This document shows, piece by piece, positions 18,466 through 26,668 of a stretch of DNA of 64,000 nucleotides. The stretch comes from Pseudomonas wadenswilerensis (GTDB lineage Bacteria > Pseudomonadota > Gammaproteobacteria > Pseudomonadales > Pseudomonadaceae), in assembly GCF_900497695.1 (NCBI RefSeq), contig NZ_UIDD01000010.1, positions 620,001-684,000 on the forward strand. Reading direction: 5' to 3'. A program made the position numbers and the translations under genes. Below the pieces are notes generated by a model that did not search any database, was not told where the DNA came from, and saw nothing but the letters and a program-made list of their open reading frames with translations. The stretch's first letter is position 1; each line of letters begins with the position of its first letter.

Positions 18466-19038
18466 TCAGTGCAGATGCTTGCGCCGCGCCAGTACCTCAC
18501 GAGGGAAGCGAAACAGCAGGTTGTAACTGAAGAATGCCATCACATAGAACGCCAACAGTGACAGCATCGCGACAAATGGAAAGAACGCCACGCTCAACCC
18601 GAAAAAGCGAAATTTCCTCGAGTGAGTGGCAAAGTCGGTGAACGTAAAATAGTTCTGGTAGATCAGAAAAGCATCCAGCAGCACACAACCCAAGGCGATC
18701 ACGGCATATTTGCCGATAGAGACCTGGGGAGGCGCAGTCGGCTGCAGCCGCGATCGCCTCATGATACCTACCGTGATCCACAAGGAGAAAACCGGAGCCG
18801 CCACGGCAATGTAGTTGCCGATTGCCTTGGCCGTCAGCGGGAAGAGCGACGACCAGACACCCACCTGGCCAAACAAACAGCCATCGAGAAATCGGTCAAG
18901 CTCGAAGTAGAAGCCCTCATGTGCCTCGGCAGGTACCCGCCAGGCCAACAGCAAGATCGGTAGCAGGCTGACGGCAATCAGCAGGTACGGGATATGCAGG
19001 TAGGCACCCTGCTGTTCGCTCCCTTTCAGCACATTCAT
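18466..19038 (-). CDS. Probable colicin A/B/N-type immunity protein (four-helix membrane protein)
   Basis: 190 residues with four predicted membrane helices (about 13-33, 71-92, 108-127, 145-173) and a basic C-terminal tail. This is the topology of immunity proteins that block A-type pore-forming colicins in the inner membrane. It follows the bacteriocin gene by 27 nt on the same strand, the classical toxin-immunity order. No primary-sequence hallmark was recognised with certainty; the call rests on topology, size and position. Confidence 0.78.
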   Translation of the reverse strand: MNVLKGSEQQGAYLHIPYLLIAVSLLPILLLAWRVPAEAHEGFYFELDRFLDGCLFGQVGVWSSLFPLTAKAIGNYIAVAAPVFSLWITVGIMRRSRLQPTAPPQVSIGKYAVIALGCVLLDAFLIYQNYFTFTDFATHSRKFRFFGLSVAFFPFVAMLSLLAFYVMAFFSYNLLFRFPREVLARRKHLH

Positions 19039-19065
19039 CCTTCAATCCGCCCTTTCATTTGCTCG

Positions 19066-20376
19066 TCAGGGTGCTACTGCATTGAGCACCATCTGATTGA
19101 ATGACTCCATAGCCTGCGCATCGATATAAGACGAAACGGCAGCCAGAATCACCCCCGTGGCAATGATACCCGCACCAGCGGCCAAGCCGGGTGCCAGCAC
19201 CAGCGCCAGGCCCGCCCCCAGCACTGCACCGGCGGCAGCCCCCACCAGCGTACCCACGGCAATGCTTTCAAGCTCGAGAAAAAACGGTTTCCATTCACCG
19301 CTGCTGAAACCGCTGGCCGCCTTCTGCGCCAGGGTCGTTGCCTGGACCACTTTACCGGTGACGCCAAAGGCCTTGCCCAAGCGTTGCAGGTTGTCGGCAT
19401 AGGTTGCCGCATCCAGGGCGTTGAGGGCCTGGGCGATGGCGGCGGTGTCCTTCTGGTTCATCTTGAAGCCCGGGTTGCGCGTGAGTTTTTCAAACGCCTG
19501 CATGGCTTGATCGTAGCTTTTGACCGTCTTGCCAGCGATGCCTTGCTTCAGTTCCTCTGCAGCCTTGCCCATCTGTGTGCCGAAGCGGCTGGAGACTTCC
19601 TTGCCGACATCACTGGCAAAGGCCAACGCACTTTTGTACGCCTCCTGCTCCGCGGCCTCGCGCGCTTGCGCCTGCAGCTTGTCGAGCTTTTCCTGAAGCA
19701 TGGCATTGGCACTGAGGTCGACATGCAGGCTCAAGCCAGCGGTCAGCACGTCCAGTACCTGGTCGATGGCAGGCGGGATCTGCTCGTCGTCGAGGGTTTT
19801 CAACTCAGCGACCATCTTGTCGATGTTGCGCTCGAGCAGCTCGCTGCCGGGCGAGGTGGACAGGCGCAGGCGGTTGAACTTGATCAGTTCATCGCGCTTG
19901 GCCATCATCCCTTTCACCGCACTGACGGAGCGTTCAAGCTTTTGTGCCGGGCTCAGGGCAGCATCACTGCCTGCCGCGGCTTCGGCGGCTTTTTGCTCGG
20001 CGTCGAGGGTAGCCGGCAGGTTGCGCTCCTTGACCACGAAACTGCCGCGAATCTCGTCGCGCACTTCCAGGATCTGGTAGGGAAGAATGCCCCAGACCCC
20101 GACGCCAACATCGTAGTAGGCGTCGATACTGGGCCAGCCGTCCCCGGACAACACCGATTCGACGATGGTGGAGTTGAACACCACCGCGCCATTGAACGCC
20201 GGGCCGGCGGTTTTGCTGACGCCGTCGATCGATACCGACACGGAACCGACCACGGAGCTGATATCACCAGCGCCCCAGAAGCCGCCGAGTATCCCGCCAC
20301 TACCGGCACCACCACTGCCGTTGCCGGTGTTGCCCGGCGGAATGCCACGATCGACAACAATATTCTTTTCACCCAT
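19066..20376 (-). CDS. Pore-forming colicin-like bacteriocin (colicin A/B/N-type C-terminal domain)
   Basis: 436 residues. The N-terminal ~40 residues are Gly-rich (GNTGNGSGGAGSGG) like translocation regions of colicins; residues 120-245 are helical and charged, suggesting a coiled receptor-binding or linker region. Residues ~245-436 match the pore-forming colicin domain: GKTVKSYDQAM (282-292), NPGFKMNQKD (301-310), EWKPFFLELES (361-371), then the long hydrophobic hairpin (372-415) ending AAVSSYIDAQAMESFNQ. These proteins depolarise the inner membrane of related strains. No canonical pyocin S translocation motif was recognised. It lies after the tailocin lysis genes and before its immunity gene. 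Confidence 0.88.
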   Translation of the reverse strand: MGEKNIVVDRGIPPGNTGNGSGGAGSGGILGGFWGAGDISSVVGSVSVSIDGVSKTAGPAFNGAVVFNSTIVESVLSGDGWPSIDAYYDVGVGVWGILPYQILEVRDEIRGSFVVKERNLPATLDAEQKAAEAAAGSDAALSPAQKLERSVSAVKGMMAKRDELIKFNRLRLSTSPGSELLERNIDKMVAELKTLDDEQIPPAIDQVLDVLTAGLSLHVDLSANAMLQEKLDKLQAQAREAAEQEAYKSALAFASDVGKEVSSRFGTQMGKAAEELKQGIAGKTVKSYDQAMQAFEKLTRNPGFKMNQKDTAAIAQALNALDAATYADNLQRLGKAFGVTGKVVQATTLAQKAASGFSSGEWKPFFLELESIAVGTLVGAAAGAVLGAGLALVLAPGLAAGAGIIATGVILAAVSSYIDAQAMESFNQMVLNAVAP

Positions 20377-20419
20377 TACAAAGTCCTTTTCGTTGAAACG
20401 TCATTAAATAAATGTGCGC

Positions 20420-20923
20420 TCAGCGCACCAGCCCGCGCACGTACGCCTGGCAAGCGCGCAAGGCGATCAGTCCGCGGTCACCGTCTTCGGTGATGGCGAT
20501 AATTCGTCGAGCATGCGCCGGGTCAAGTCGGGCGCGTACGGGGTCATGATCCACGCTGCCGGTGCCGGCGGTGGCAGGCAGGCCGGCGCAACCGGCGGCG
20601 TCGCGCTCGACCAGGACCGACAGCCGCAGGTCAGCAGTAGCCAGGCGATCACGCAGGCGTGCCTGAGTCTGTTGGGCATCGAGTAGCTCCTGATAATGGT
20701 GTTGCTCACTGACCTCCAACCGTTGCGCCAGCCCCTGGCGTTGCAGGCGTTCGGCGACCAGTTGCGCGGCAGCGGATTCGGCCTGTGCTTGCCATTCCCG
20801 CCCATGCAGTTCGGCTTGCTCCGCCAATTGCCGGCCCATGCGCCAGCCCTGGACCTGCCAGGTCAGCGCACAGGCCAGCAGCGTCAGCAGCAGCAATGCT
20901 CCAAGCTGCAGGCGGTTCAACAC
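20420..20923 (-). CDS. Rz-like inner-membrane spanin subunit of the tailocin lysis cassette
   Basis: 167 residues: an N-terminal membrane helix (~8-24) followed by a long charged coiled-coil region (~30-105), the layout of i-spanins. It is in the lysis cassette between the endolysin and the bacteriocin and contains the Rz1 gene embedded in another frame, as in lambda Rz/Rz1. i-spanin and o-spanin fuse the two membranes at the last step of lysis. The start overlaps the endolysin stop by 7 nt. Confidence 0.85.
   Translation of the reverse strand: MLNRLQLGALLLLTLLACALTWQVQGWRMGRQLAEQAELHGREWQAQAESAAAQLVAERLQRQGLAQRLEVSEQHHYQELLDAQQTQARLRDRLATADLRLSVLVERDAAGCAGLPATAGTGSVDHDPVRARLDPAHARRIIAITEDGDRGLIALRACQAYVRGLVR
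20467..20679 (-). CDS. Rz1-like outer-membrane lipoprotein spanin, embedded in Rz
   Basis: 70 residues in a different frame wholly inside the Rz gene. It starts MPNRLRHACVIAWLLLTCGC, a lipoprotein signal with candidate lipidated Cys at 18 or 20, followed by a Pro-rich stretch (PACLPPPAPA) typical of Rz1. AGGAG lies 7 nt before the ATG at 20679. Size, nesting and the signal together make this a convincing o-spanin despite the coding overlap. Confidence 0.82.
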   Translation of the reverse strand: MPNRLRHACVIAWLLLTCGCRSWSSATPPVAPACLPPPAPAAWIMTPYAPDLTRRMLDELSPSPKTVTAD

Positions 20924-21468
20924 AGCACCTCACGGGCCCGCGCCCAGAGTCTCAGGCGATCCTCCAGGCCGTTGAGCCCGCCATTGATATGCCGGGTGAT
21001 ACGATTGAATTCGCCGCGGTCTGCCAGTTGATTGAGGCCGCGCGAGTGCCAGAACCAGGCCGCCGACTCAGCCGCCCATTGCGGCTGTTCGAGCAGTTGC
21101 GGTTGCTTGAGCAGGCGCTCGTCACTGAACAGGGCCATGCTGCAGGCCCGATAGTTGTTGCGCCCGGTGACCTGGATCAGGCCGCGGCCGCAATACAGCT
21201 GGCCGTCGCCATCAGCTTCGGGGGTATTGCCCAGGCGCAGGGCCAGGGTGCCGGTGTCGTAGCGCGCCAGGTAGCGATCGTTGCCCAGCTCTTTCACATA
21301 GCGCAACTGGCTGGACTCATGCCCGATCTGGGCGAGGAAAGCCGCTTTGCGCCGCGGGGTGTCGATTTCCCAACGGGCCATGGCGACTTTCAACGCAGGA
21401 ACGAAAACGCCCGCTTGCTGGCGGGCGTCGGGGAAAATCAATTTCAGCGTTTTTTCAGTTAGCTCCAT
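20917..21468 (-). CDS. Tailocin endolysin, glycoside hydrolase family 19
   Basis: 183 residues. The chitinase class I/GH19 lysozyme fold shows the catalytic Glu in AQIGHESSQL (E51), GRGLIQVTGRNNYR and RITRHINGG. Such enzymes cleave peptidoglycan and release the tailocin particles. No signal peptide, so access to the wall depends on the holin encoded at the front of the operon. The ATG at 21468 has GAGGA just upstream; a TTG 11 codons earlier is unlikely. Confidence 0.92.
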   Translation of the reverse strand: MELTEKTLKLIFPDARQQAGVFVPALKVAMARWEIDTPRRKAAFLAQIGHESSQLRYVKELGNDRYLARYDTGTLALRLGNTPEADGDGQLYCGRGLIQVTGRNNYRACSMALFSDERLLKQPQLLEQPQWAAESAAWFWHSRGLNQLADRGEFNRITRHINGGLNGLEDRLRLWARAREVLC

Positions 21469-21497
21469 AGATTCCTCACGCGTATTGCTAAGTCCAT

Positions 21498-22529
21498 TCA
21501 ACGGGAATCACCGCCCTTGCGCGGTCTGGCGCCCTTGGCCCGGGCCTTGCCCTGCTTGCCACCATTGCATTCGACCGTGGTCGTCCAGCCGGAAGCCGTG
21601 AACACCTGCTCCACCGACTCCACCAGGTACTCACCATCGAGTCCGATCTTGAAGCCCTTCAATTCCACGCTCCGCTCGGTAAACACATCTGTACGCCCGG
21701 GCATATCCAGACGGACACTGGCGGTACTGCGGTTGAGCGCCGCCAGCCTGGCTTTGGCCACCTGCTCGGCGGAGGCTTTGTCAGGGTAAAGGTGGCGGTC
21801 AGTGAGAACCGGCGCCATCCCCTGCGGCGTCTCGTCGTTCGCCAGGTCGACCACCACGAGCTGACCACTACGCTTGTCCTGATGGCGGGTCTGCACCGCC
21901 TTGTAAGTCCCCTTGTCGGCCAGGCGAAACTGCCAACGGGTGACGTCCGCACGACGCAGGCCAACCACGCCAAGCGCCTTGCCACTAGCGCTCTGCCCCC
22001 CCTGACGCGGCAGCACCAGCAGGACGCCGTCGCCAATCTTGGCGGTGCAGTCGTACTGCTTGGCCAGGCGGGTGATGAAGTTGAAGTCCGACTCGTTGAG
22101 CTGATCGACCCGTAGCACCCTGGTCAACACCGGGCACGCCGGCTGCCAGCCGTTGCGTGCAGCAATGTCGCGCACGATCTGCTGCAACGGGATGCCCTCC
22201 CAGCTGCCGCTGCGCGTGGTCTTGCCGGTACCGCGCATGTCGCTGGCCTTGCCACGGATGACGATGCTGTCAGGCGGGCCGGATAACTCGACTTCATCCA
22301 CCGTGTAGCGCCCCAGACGGGTCAACGTCTGACCGGCGTACCCCAGATGAACCTCGATGAGTGCCCCGCGTGCAGGCAAGGTAACCGCGCCATCGCGATC
22401 ATCGATACGCAACTCGAAATCGTCCGACTCCATGCCAGGCTTGTCCGAGGTGCGCAGCAGCAATAAGCGATCATTGATTAGCGCAGTAATGTCGTTGCCA
22501 TCGGCGACGATACGAAACACAGGTTGCAT
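21498..22529 (-). CDS. Tailocin hub protein, P2 gpD family (late control protein D)
   Basis: 343 residues that match phage late control gene D protein (P2 gpD; R-pyocin PA0628): an early LRTSDKPGMESDDFELRIDDRD-type beta region, the LNESDFNFITRLAKQYDC motif, and a basic C-terminus. gpD forms the baseplate hub from which the tube starts and to which the spike binds. It lies between gpX and the endolysin as in R-pyocins. Confidence 0.93.
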   Translation of the reverse strand: MQPVFRIVADGNDITALINDRLLLLRTSDKPGMESDDFELRIDDRDGAVTLPARGALIEVHLGYAGQTLTRLGRYTVDEVELSGPPDSIVIRGKASDMRGTGKTTRSGSWEGIPLQQIVRDIAARNGWQPACPVLTRVLRVDQLNESDFNFITRLAKQYDCTAKIGDGVLLVLPRQGGQSASGKALGVVGLRRADVTRWQFRLADKGTYKAVQTRHQDKRSGQLVVVDLANDETPQGMAPVLTDRHLYPDKASAEQVAKARLAALNRSTASVRLDMPGRTDVFTERSVELKGFKIGLDGEYLVESVEQVFTASGWTTTVECNGGKQGKARAKGARPRKGGDSR

Positions 22530-22546
22530 GGCTCATGCTCCAGAAA

Positions 22547-22575
22547 AGCAGACCCCGCACGAAGCGGGGTCTGCT
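22547..22575 (-). terminator. 12-bp GC-rich hairpin between gpX and gpD
   Basis: AGCAGACCCCGC pairs perfectly with GCGGGGTCTGCT across a 5-nt loop. There is no clear U run on the minus strand, so it may be an RNA-processing or stability element rather than a full terminator. Confidence 0.5.
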
Positions 22576-22597
22576 GGTTGTACGCAAGTCCGGAGCG

Positions 22598-22804
22598 TCA
22601 GTCCCATAGCTGCACCGTGGCATTGGCAGCGTTGATCAGCTCTGGCAATTGAACCAGCACCCCGGCACGAAATGGCTGGGGTTCGTCGGCCAGCCCCTGA
22701 TTGGCATTGAGCACCGTCTCGACGCTGCCATTGAGATGCCCGTAGTAGTGATGGCAAAGGGTGTCGAGCACGTCCCCTTCAGAGGTTCTGCAGGTCGTCG
22801 CCAT
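22598..22804 (-). CDS. Tailocin baseplate LysM-like protein, P2 gpX family
   Basis: 68 residues. A LysM-like pattern, SEGDVLDTLCHHYYG...VLNANQGLAD...LPELINA, is the tail protein X signature (R-pyocin PA0627, the 'glue' of the tube base). Its start overlaps the upstream gpU gene by 26 nt. Confidence 0.92.
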   Translation of the reverse strand: MATTCRTSEGDVLDTLCHHYYGHLNGSVETVLNANQGLADEPQPFRAGVLVQLPELINAANATVQLWD

Positions 22805-23624
22805 AACTCACAAACTCCAATGTGAAACCCTGTTTTCGCGGGATGCCACCCGCCAGTAAGTTGCTCTGGTCTTCATCGATGCCGAGCAGGCACCAGTTGC
22901 CCAGCACCTCGCCGTAACCGGTGATCAGGCTCAGGGGACGTAACAGCCGTCCGATGCTGCGCAACGTCTGTAACTGGCCAAGGCCACCCTTGAAGGTCGG
23001 GAATATCGCCCCCCTGATATTGATTTTTTCCTCGCCAAGGCCCACCGCCTGCTGGGCAGCACTGCGCGTCAGGCGCTCCTGGCCGACCCAGCGAAAGCTG
23101 GTCTGGCGACGCAGCTCTTCGAAGGCCGCCGTATCGAGGTTGAAGTAGTAACCCGGCGACTCGCCATCCAGCGGTTGCAGGATCAACAAGTGCGGGAACG
23201 GTTTGACTGCCTCCGCAGCCGGTGTCACCTGAGGCGCAAAACTGCCGGTGGGCAGGATATTGCCCAGCGACGGGCTGATCTTGCCGGCAATTCGGTTGAT
23301 CGTCGCCGCGGCCTTTGCAGCCTGCTCGCCGAATGCCTGAACCCGCTCCTGCACCTGCACCACCACGGCCAATCCCTGGTCGTATTTGGCCGAGACACGG
23401 TTGACGGTCGCTTGTGCGCTATGAATGGCGCGCATCGTACGTTGCAACTTTGCCCCGATGATCGGCCCGACAAATGGGATGGCCTCAAGCTCGGCGACTG
23501 CGCCGCTGATGTCGCTGACAGCACCGTTCATGGGCGCCAGCATTTCATCGGCGCTCCGCCGCCCCGCCTGCCCTGCCGCCACCACGGAGCTCAGCGCCGA
23601 CTGTAACTGCTGCATGTAGGTCAT
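22779..23624 (-). CDS. Tailocin tail protein, P2 gpU family (R-pyocin PA0626-like)
   Basis: 281 residues. The C-terminal ~130 residues carry the gpU pattern: AIFPTFKGGLGQLQTLRSIG, GEVLGNWCLLGIDE and GIPRKQGFTLEFVSYGDD. The N-terminal ~140 residues are Ala-rich and helical and have no counterpart in P2 gpU, but resemble the longer R-pyocin version. The protein sits at the tube/hub junction near the tape measure. Overlaps gpX. Confidence 0.88.
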   Translation of the reverse strand: MTYMQQLQSALSSVVAAGQAGRRSADEMLAPMNGAVSDISGAVAELEAIPFVGPIIGAKLQRTMRAIHSAQATVNRVSAKYDQGLAVVVQVQERVQAFGEQAAKAAATINRIAGKISPSLGNILPTGSFAPQVTPAAEAVKPFPHLLILQPLDGESPGYYFNLDTAAFEELRRQTSFRWVGQERLTRSAAQQAVGLGEEKINIRGAIFPTFKGGLGQLQTLRSIGRLLRPLSLITGYGEVLGNWCLLGIDEDQSNLLAGGIPRKQGFTLEFVSYGDDLQNL

Positions 23625-23633
23625 GGACTCTCC

Positions 23634-25694
23634 TTAAACATACACATGTGGAACGTCGGACAACTGCCGAGAGGTCGCCATGCGCATCAGCTCCTCGAAC
23701 TCACGGCGGACCAGGGCCTGCAGGTTCTGGGCGAGCAGCGCAGGGTCGGTAACACTGCCCTGGACCGTGATGGGCATGCTGGGGGTAAAGGTGAATTGCT
23801 GGGTGACCGATTGCGGCTGGGCAATGCCCTCCCCCGTTGGCTTGATGGGCGCTTGCAGAGCGTCGCTTGCAGGCATGGCACTCGCCAGAGAACGCGCGAC
23901 ATCGCCAGGCTGTGCCGCCACCGGTTTGCTGCTCTGATCCTGCTTGTCTGCAGGCTCTGCCTCTTGATCGGAAGACACCATGCGCTTGCCCAGCCAGCCA
24001 CCAATTGCCTCGCCGGCCATGCCACCGAGCACGGCGCCAATCGATGTACCGATTACCGGGACGAACGAGCCGACGACTCCACCGATGACGGACCCGACCA
24101 GGCCGCCAGCGGCGGCGCCGTAACCCTCGGCTTTTTCTTCCGGAGTGTCGGCAGTCATGAACGTGGCGACAGTATTGATACCCGCCGTCAGCAACGCCGG
24201 GCCGCGAACGCCCTTGATCGCCGCACCAATCTTGCCAGCTGTCCCCACCGGGCTGGCGGGAGGCGCTGGCGGTGGTGTGGACGGACCTGGCGCAGGTGCT
24301 CTGGGCGACGGTGCCCGCCGAGTCGTTGAACGAGGCTGGCGTTGCGGTGCCCTGCGTTGTGACGTCCGGCCTTGCGGCGCCTTTCGTCCGTTTCGGGACG
24401 GCTTGCGTCGCTGACCCGGCTTTCTCACGCAACAACCCATGTCACTGGCATTGACGACGAACACATTGAGCGGGTCATTGAGCACATTCACGTTCGACAG
24501 ATCACTGCCCTGCCCCGGATCATCCGCTGCGCCCACCGACGTCGGCTTGCCTTTGAGCCATTCAAGGCCTTTGCTCAACACACCCTTGGCAGCTTCACCG
24601 CCTTTGAGTGCGAGGAACGTCGTACCGAGCACGGTGGCACCCGCTATCAACCACTTGATCGCATCCGGAGCGCCAGTGAATGCCTTGGCCATGCCAGTCA
24701 CGGTCTCGGCCAATCCATCCGTCAACGGCCGCATGGAATCACCCAGGCTGCGCAGCGATTCGTCAACTGCGTTGGACGCTTCGGTCAAACGCTGATCGGA
24801 AGTCCCCCGGCGTGCGACCAGATCCCTGTCGAGCACGCCCGTGGCCTTCGAGGGTTCCTTACTGTCCAGGGCCTGGTCCAATCCTTGGTTCTGCGACGCA
24901 GACAGGCTGTCGGCAACTCCTTCGCCGGTACCCTTGCGCTGAAACACAATGTGCTCCAGCGCCTTTTCCAGTTCATCCGGTCCACGCACCCGAGGGTTCT
25001 TCTGAACCTCGCCGACCAGACGTGCCGCCTCCTTGGCTGACACATCCTGGCCAACCGAGAACTTGGCCGTCGCGGGGGCAAAGTCCAGGGCTTTATCCAG
25101 GCCCATCCCCGTGTCGAACAACTGCTTGATCAGCTCGGCTGCCTGGTTACGCTCCATCCCGGTTGCCTCGGTGATCGCCGCCACCTTGGCGATGATCGCC
25201 TGCTCCTGCGCCGAAGGGTCCGCTCCGTCGGCTCCCCCGGCGCTGATCGCAATGTCGCGGGTGATCTTTTGAAACTGTGCGCTGATCTGGGTGGGTAGCA
25301 GCAACGCCCGAGAGATCTTCAATGCCTCGCCGAGTACCGGAAGGTCCTCGATGACTTTCAGGTTGTCTCTCTCGGGTGCTACCTCCGTTGCCGGCGGCGC
25401 GGCCTTGTCCACAGCCACCGATACTTGCTGCTGACGAAACTGGCCCAGCGCGACGACTTGCTGCTCAAGCAGGTTCAGCGTTGCTTGCAGGTAGGGCCGC
25501 AGCTCACCCAACCAGGCGAAGCTGCCTTGCGACGCAGGCGTCCCGCCGTTGCGGAAGCTTAAGAGCCCAGCGTAAATGCTCTCCAGAACCCTGGTGTTTT
25601 TCTTGATTCGGTCTTCGACCGACTTGAACGCAATGCCTACCGTGAATGCGGCGGTGGCACCAAGCTCCAGTTTCAATGGCGGATTGCTCGTCAT
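23634..25694 (-). CDS. Tail tape measure protein (P2 gpT equivalent)
   Basis: 686 residues, setting tail length. It has an N-terminal helical region, a middle hydrophobic segment (~345-365), and a Gly/Ala-rich hydrophobic stretch (~520-580) typical of tape measure proteins that insert in membranes. Residues 421-482 form an odd Arg/Pro/Gln-rich low-complexity insertion starting with a CC pair. It follows E/E' as in P2 and R-pyocins. The start (MTSNPPLKLELGA) fits the local ribosome-binding context. Confidence 0.88.
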   Translation of the reverse strand: MTSNPPLKLELGATAAFTVGIAFKSVEDRIKKNTRVLESIYAGLLSFRNGGTPASQGSFAWLGELRPYLQATLNLLEQQVVALGQFRQQQVSVAVDKAAPPATEVAPERDNLKVIEDLPVLGEALKISRALLLPTQISAQFQKITRDIAISAGGADGADPSAQEQAIIAKVAAITEATGMERNQAAELIKQLFDTGMGLDKALDFAPATAKFSVGQDVSAKEAARLVGEVQKNPRVRGPDELEKALEHIVFQRKGTGEGVADSLSASQNQGLDQALDSKEPSKATGVLDRDLVARRGTSDQRLTEASNAVDESLRSLGDSMRPLTDGLAETVTGMAKAFTGAPDAIKWLIAGATVLGTTFLALKGGEAAKGVLSKGLEWLKGKPTSVGAADDPGQGSDLSNVNVLNDPLNVFVVNASDMGCCVRKPGQRRKPSRNGRKAPQGRTSQRRAPQRQPRSTTRRAPSPRAPAPGPSTPPPAPPASPVGTAGKIGAAIKGVRGPALLTAGINTVATFMTADTPEEKAEGYGAAAGGLVGSVIGGVVGSFVPVIGTSIGAVLGGMAGEAIGGWLGKRMVSSDQEAEPADKQDQSSKPVAAQPGDVARSLASAMPASDALQAPIKPTGEGIAQPQSVTQQFTFTPSMPITVQGSVTDPALLAQNLQALVRREFEELMRMATSRQLSDVPHVYV

Positions 25695-25722
25695 CTGATT
25701 CCCCTATAGCCACGCCACAGGC

Positions 25723-25836
25723 TTAATCCGAGAGCCACCAGACCATATCGCTGAACGACATGGTCATGATTTCAGCGGCAGTAAAGTTCAGCTCCCTGGC
25801 CAGGCGCTTTGCCGCCGCCCTCTGCACCCTGGGGTC
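25723..25836 (-). CDS. gpE' (GpE-family) extension reading frame, probably reached by frameshift from gpE
   Basis: The peptide FDPRVQRAAAKRLARELN...MSFSDMVWWLSD is a GpE-type tail (hydrophobic WW near the end). It is in the +1 frame relative to the upstream gene and open across its stop. P2 makes E+E' by programmed frameshift. Here the junction GAG-GTT-TGA-C resembles the RF2 (prfB) +1 site. A stand-alone start at GTG 25827 (34 residues) is possible but lacks a good Shine-Dalgarno. Confidence 0.65.
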   Translation of the reverse strand, partial: DPRVQRAAAKRLARELNFTAAEIMTMSFSDMVWWLSD

Positions 25837-26137
25837 AAACCTCGTCGTCTTGCACCAGGCGAAAATAACCGGCCTGCAAGCGGCTGTAGTCTTTCAGGGC
25901 AAGCCCTTCAAGGTCCTTGACCCCCACCTCGGCCAGCGAGGCAAAAAGGTTCAGCTCACGTTGCTCATCGTCACTGTTCGCCACCGATTGCGCGGCACGA
26001 ATGTCACGTACGGTCGGTGCCCGCAGGGACAGGCTGTCGACGTGAACACCATTGGCCTCGGACGGCCTGGTCAACGTCACGACAACCCGCTCGGCGCTCA
26101 CGGCCAGCCAGCTCGGCGTCTTGTTTGCTTGAGTCAT
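25835..26137 (-). CDS. Tail assembly chaperone, gpE-like (Mu gp41/PF10109-like)
   Basis: 100 residues: TLTRPSEANGVHVDSLSLRAPTVRDIRAAQ followed by an acidic helix, the pattern of phage tail assembly chaperones that coat the tape measure. It precedes the E' frame and the tape measure gene. The stop TGA is immediately preceded by GAGGTT and followed by C. AGGAGA lies before the ATG. Confidence 0.87.
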   Translation of the reverse strand: MTQANKTPSWLAVSAERVVVTLTRPSEANGVHVDSLSLRAPTVRDIRAAQSVANSDDEQRELNLFASLAEVGVKDLEGLALKDYSRLQAGYFRLVQDDEV

Positions 26138-26146
26138 GTGATCTCC

Positions 26147-26656
26147 TTACAGGCCCAGGGCCGAACGTTGGGCGGCGAGTTGGTCGACGCCATTGATGAC
26201 GCGCTTCATGCCCAGCGGATCGATTTCGTAGACCAGGCGGCCATCGACTTCGAGCTTGTAGTAGGTCACGGCCACGTTGTGCTTGATCTCGGCCTTGTCG
26301 CCCGGCTTCCAGTCGCCCATGTCGACTTCTTTCAGCGACCCGCGCAGGGTGACGATGACCGGGGTGATCTTGCCTTTGAGGCCTTTGAAGGCACCGCGGA
26401 AGGTGCCGTTGAAGGCCGAGCCGTCGGACAGGCCGAAAAACTTCAGCGACTCGCGGCGCACGCCGGTGGTGACGAAGCCGGCTTCCTGCTTCTCCATGCC
26501 CTGGTCGATTTCAATCGCCATGTCCATGCCGCCGGCACGGTGCTCCTCCATCTTCAGGGTGAGCTTTGGCAGGGTCAGGCTGGGGACGTCACCTTGAAAG
26601 CTGACGCCATCGACGAACAGGTTCAGGTTCGCCAGGGTTTCGGGAATCATTGCCAT
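26147..26656 (-). CDS. Tail tube protein, P2 gpFII family
   Basis: 169 residues matching phage major tail tube protein: MIPETLANLNLFVDGVSFQGDVPSLTLPKL, EMEHRAGGMD-like EEHRAGGMDMAIE and a C-terminal INGVDQLAAQRSALGL. Hexamers stack to build the rigid inner tube that pierces the target envelope. Translated directly after the sheath gene (12 nt gap). Confidence 0.95.
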   Translation of the reverse strand: MAMIPETLANLNLFVDGVSFQGDVPSLTLPKLTLKMEEHRAGGMDMAIEIDQGMEKQEAGFVTTGVRRESLKFFGLSDGSAFNGTFRGAFKGLKGKITPVIVTLRGSLKEVDMGDWKPGDKAEIKHNVAVTYYKLEVDGRLVYEIDPLGMKRVINGVDQLAAQRSALGL

Positions 26657-26668
26657 GGTTATTGCTCC

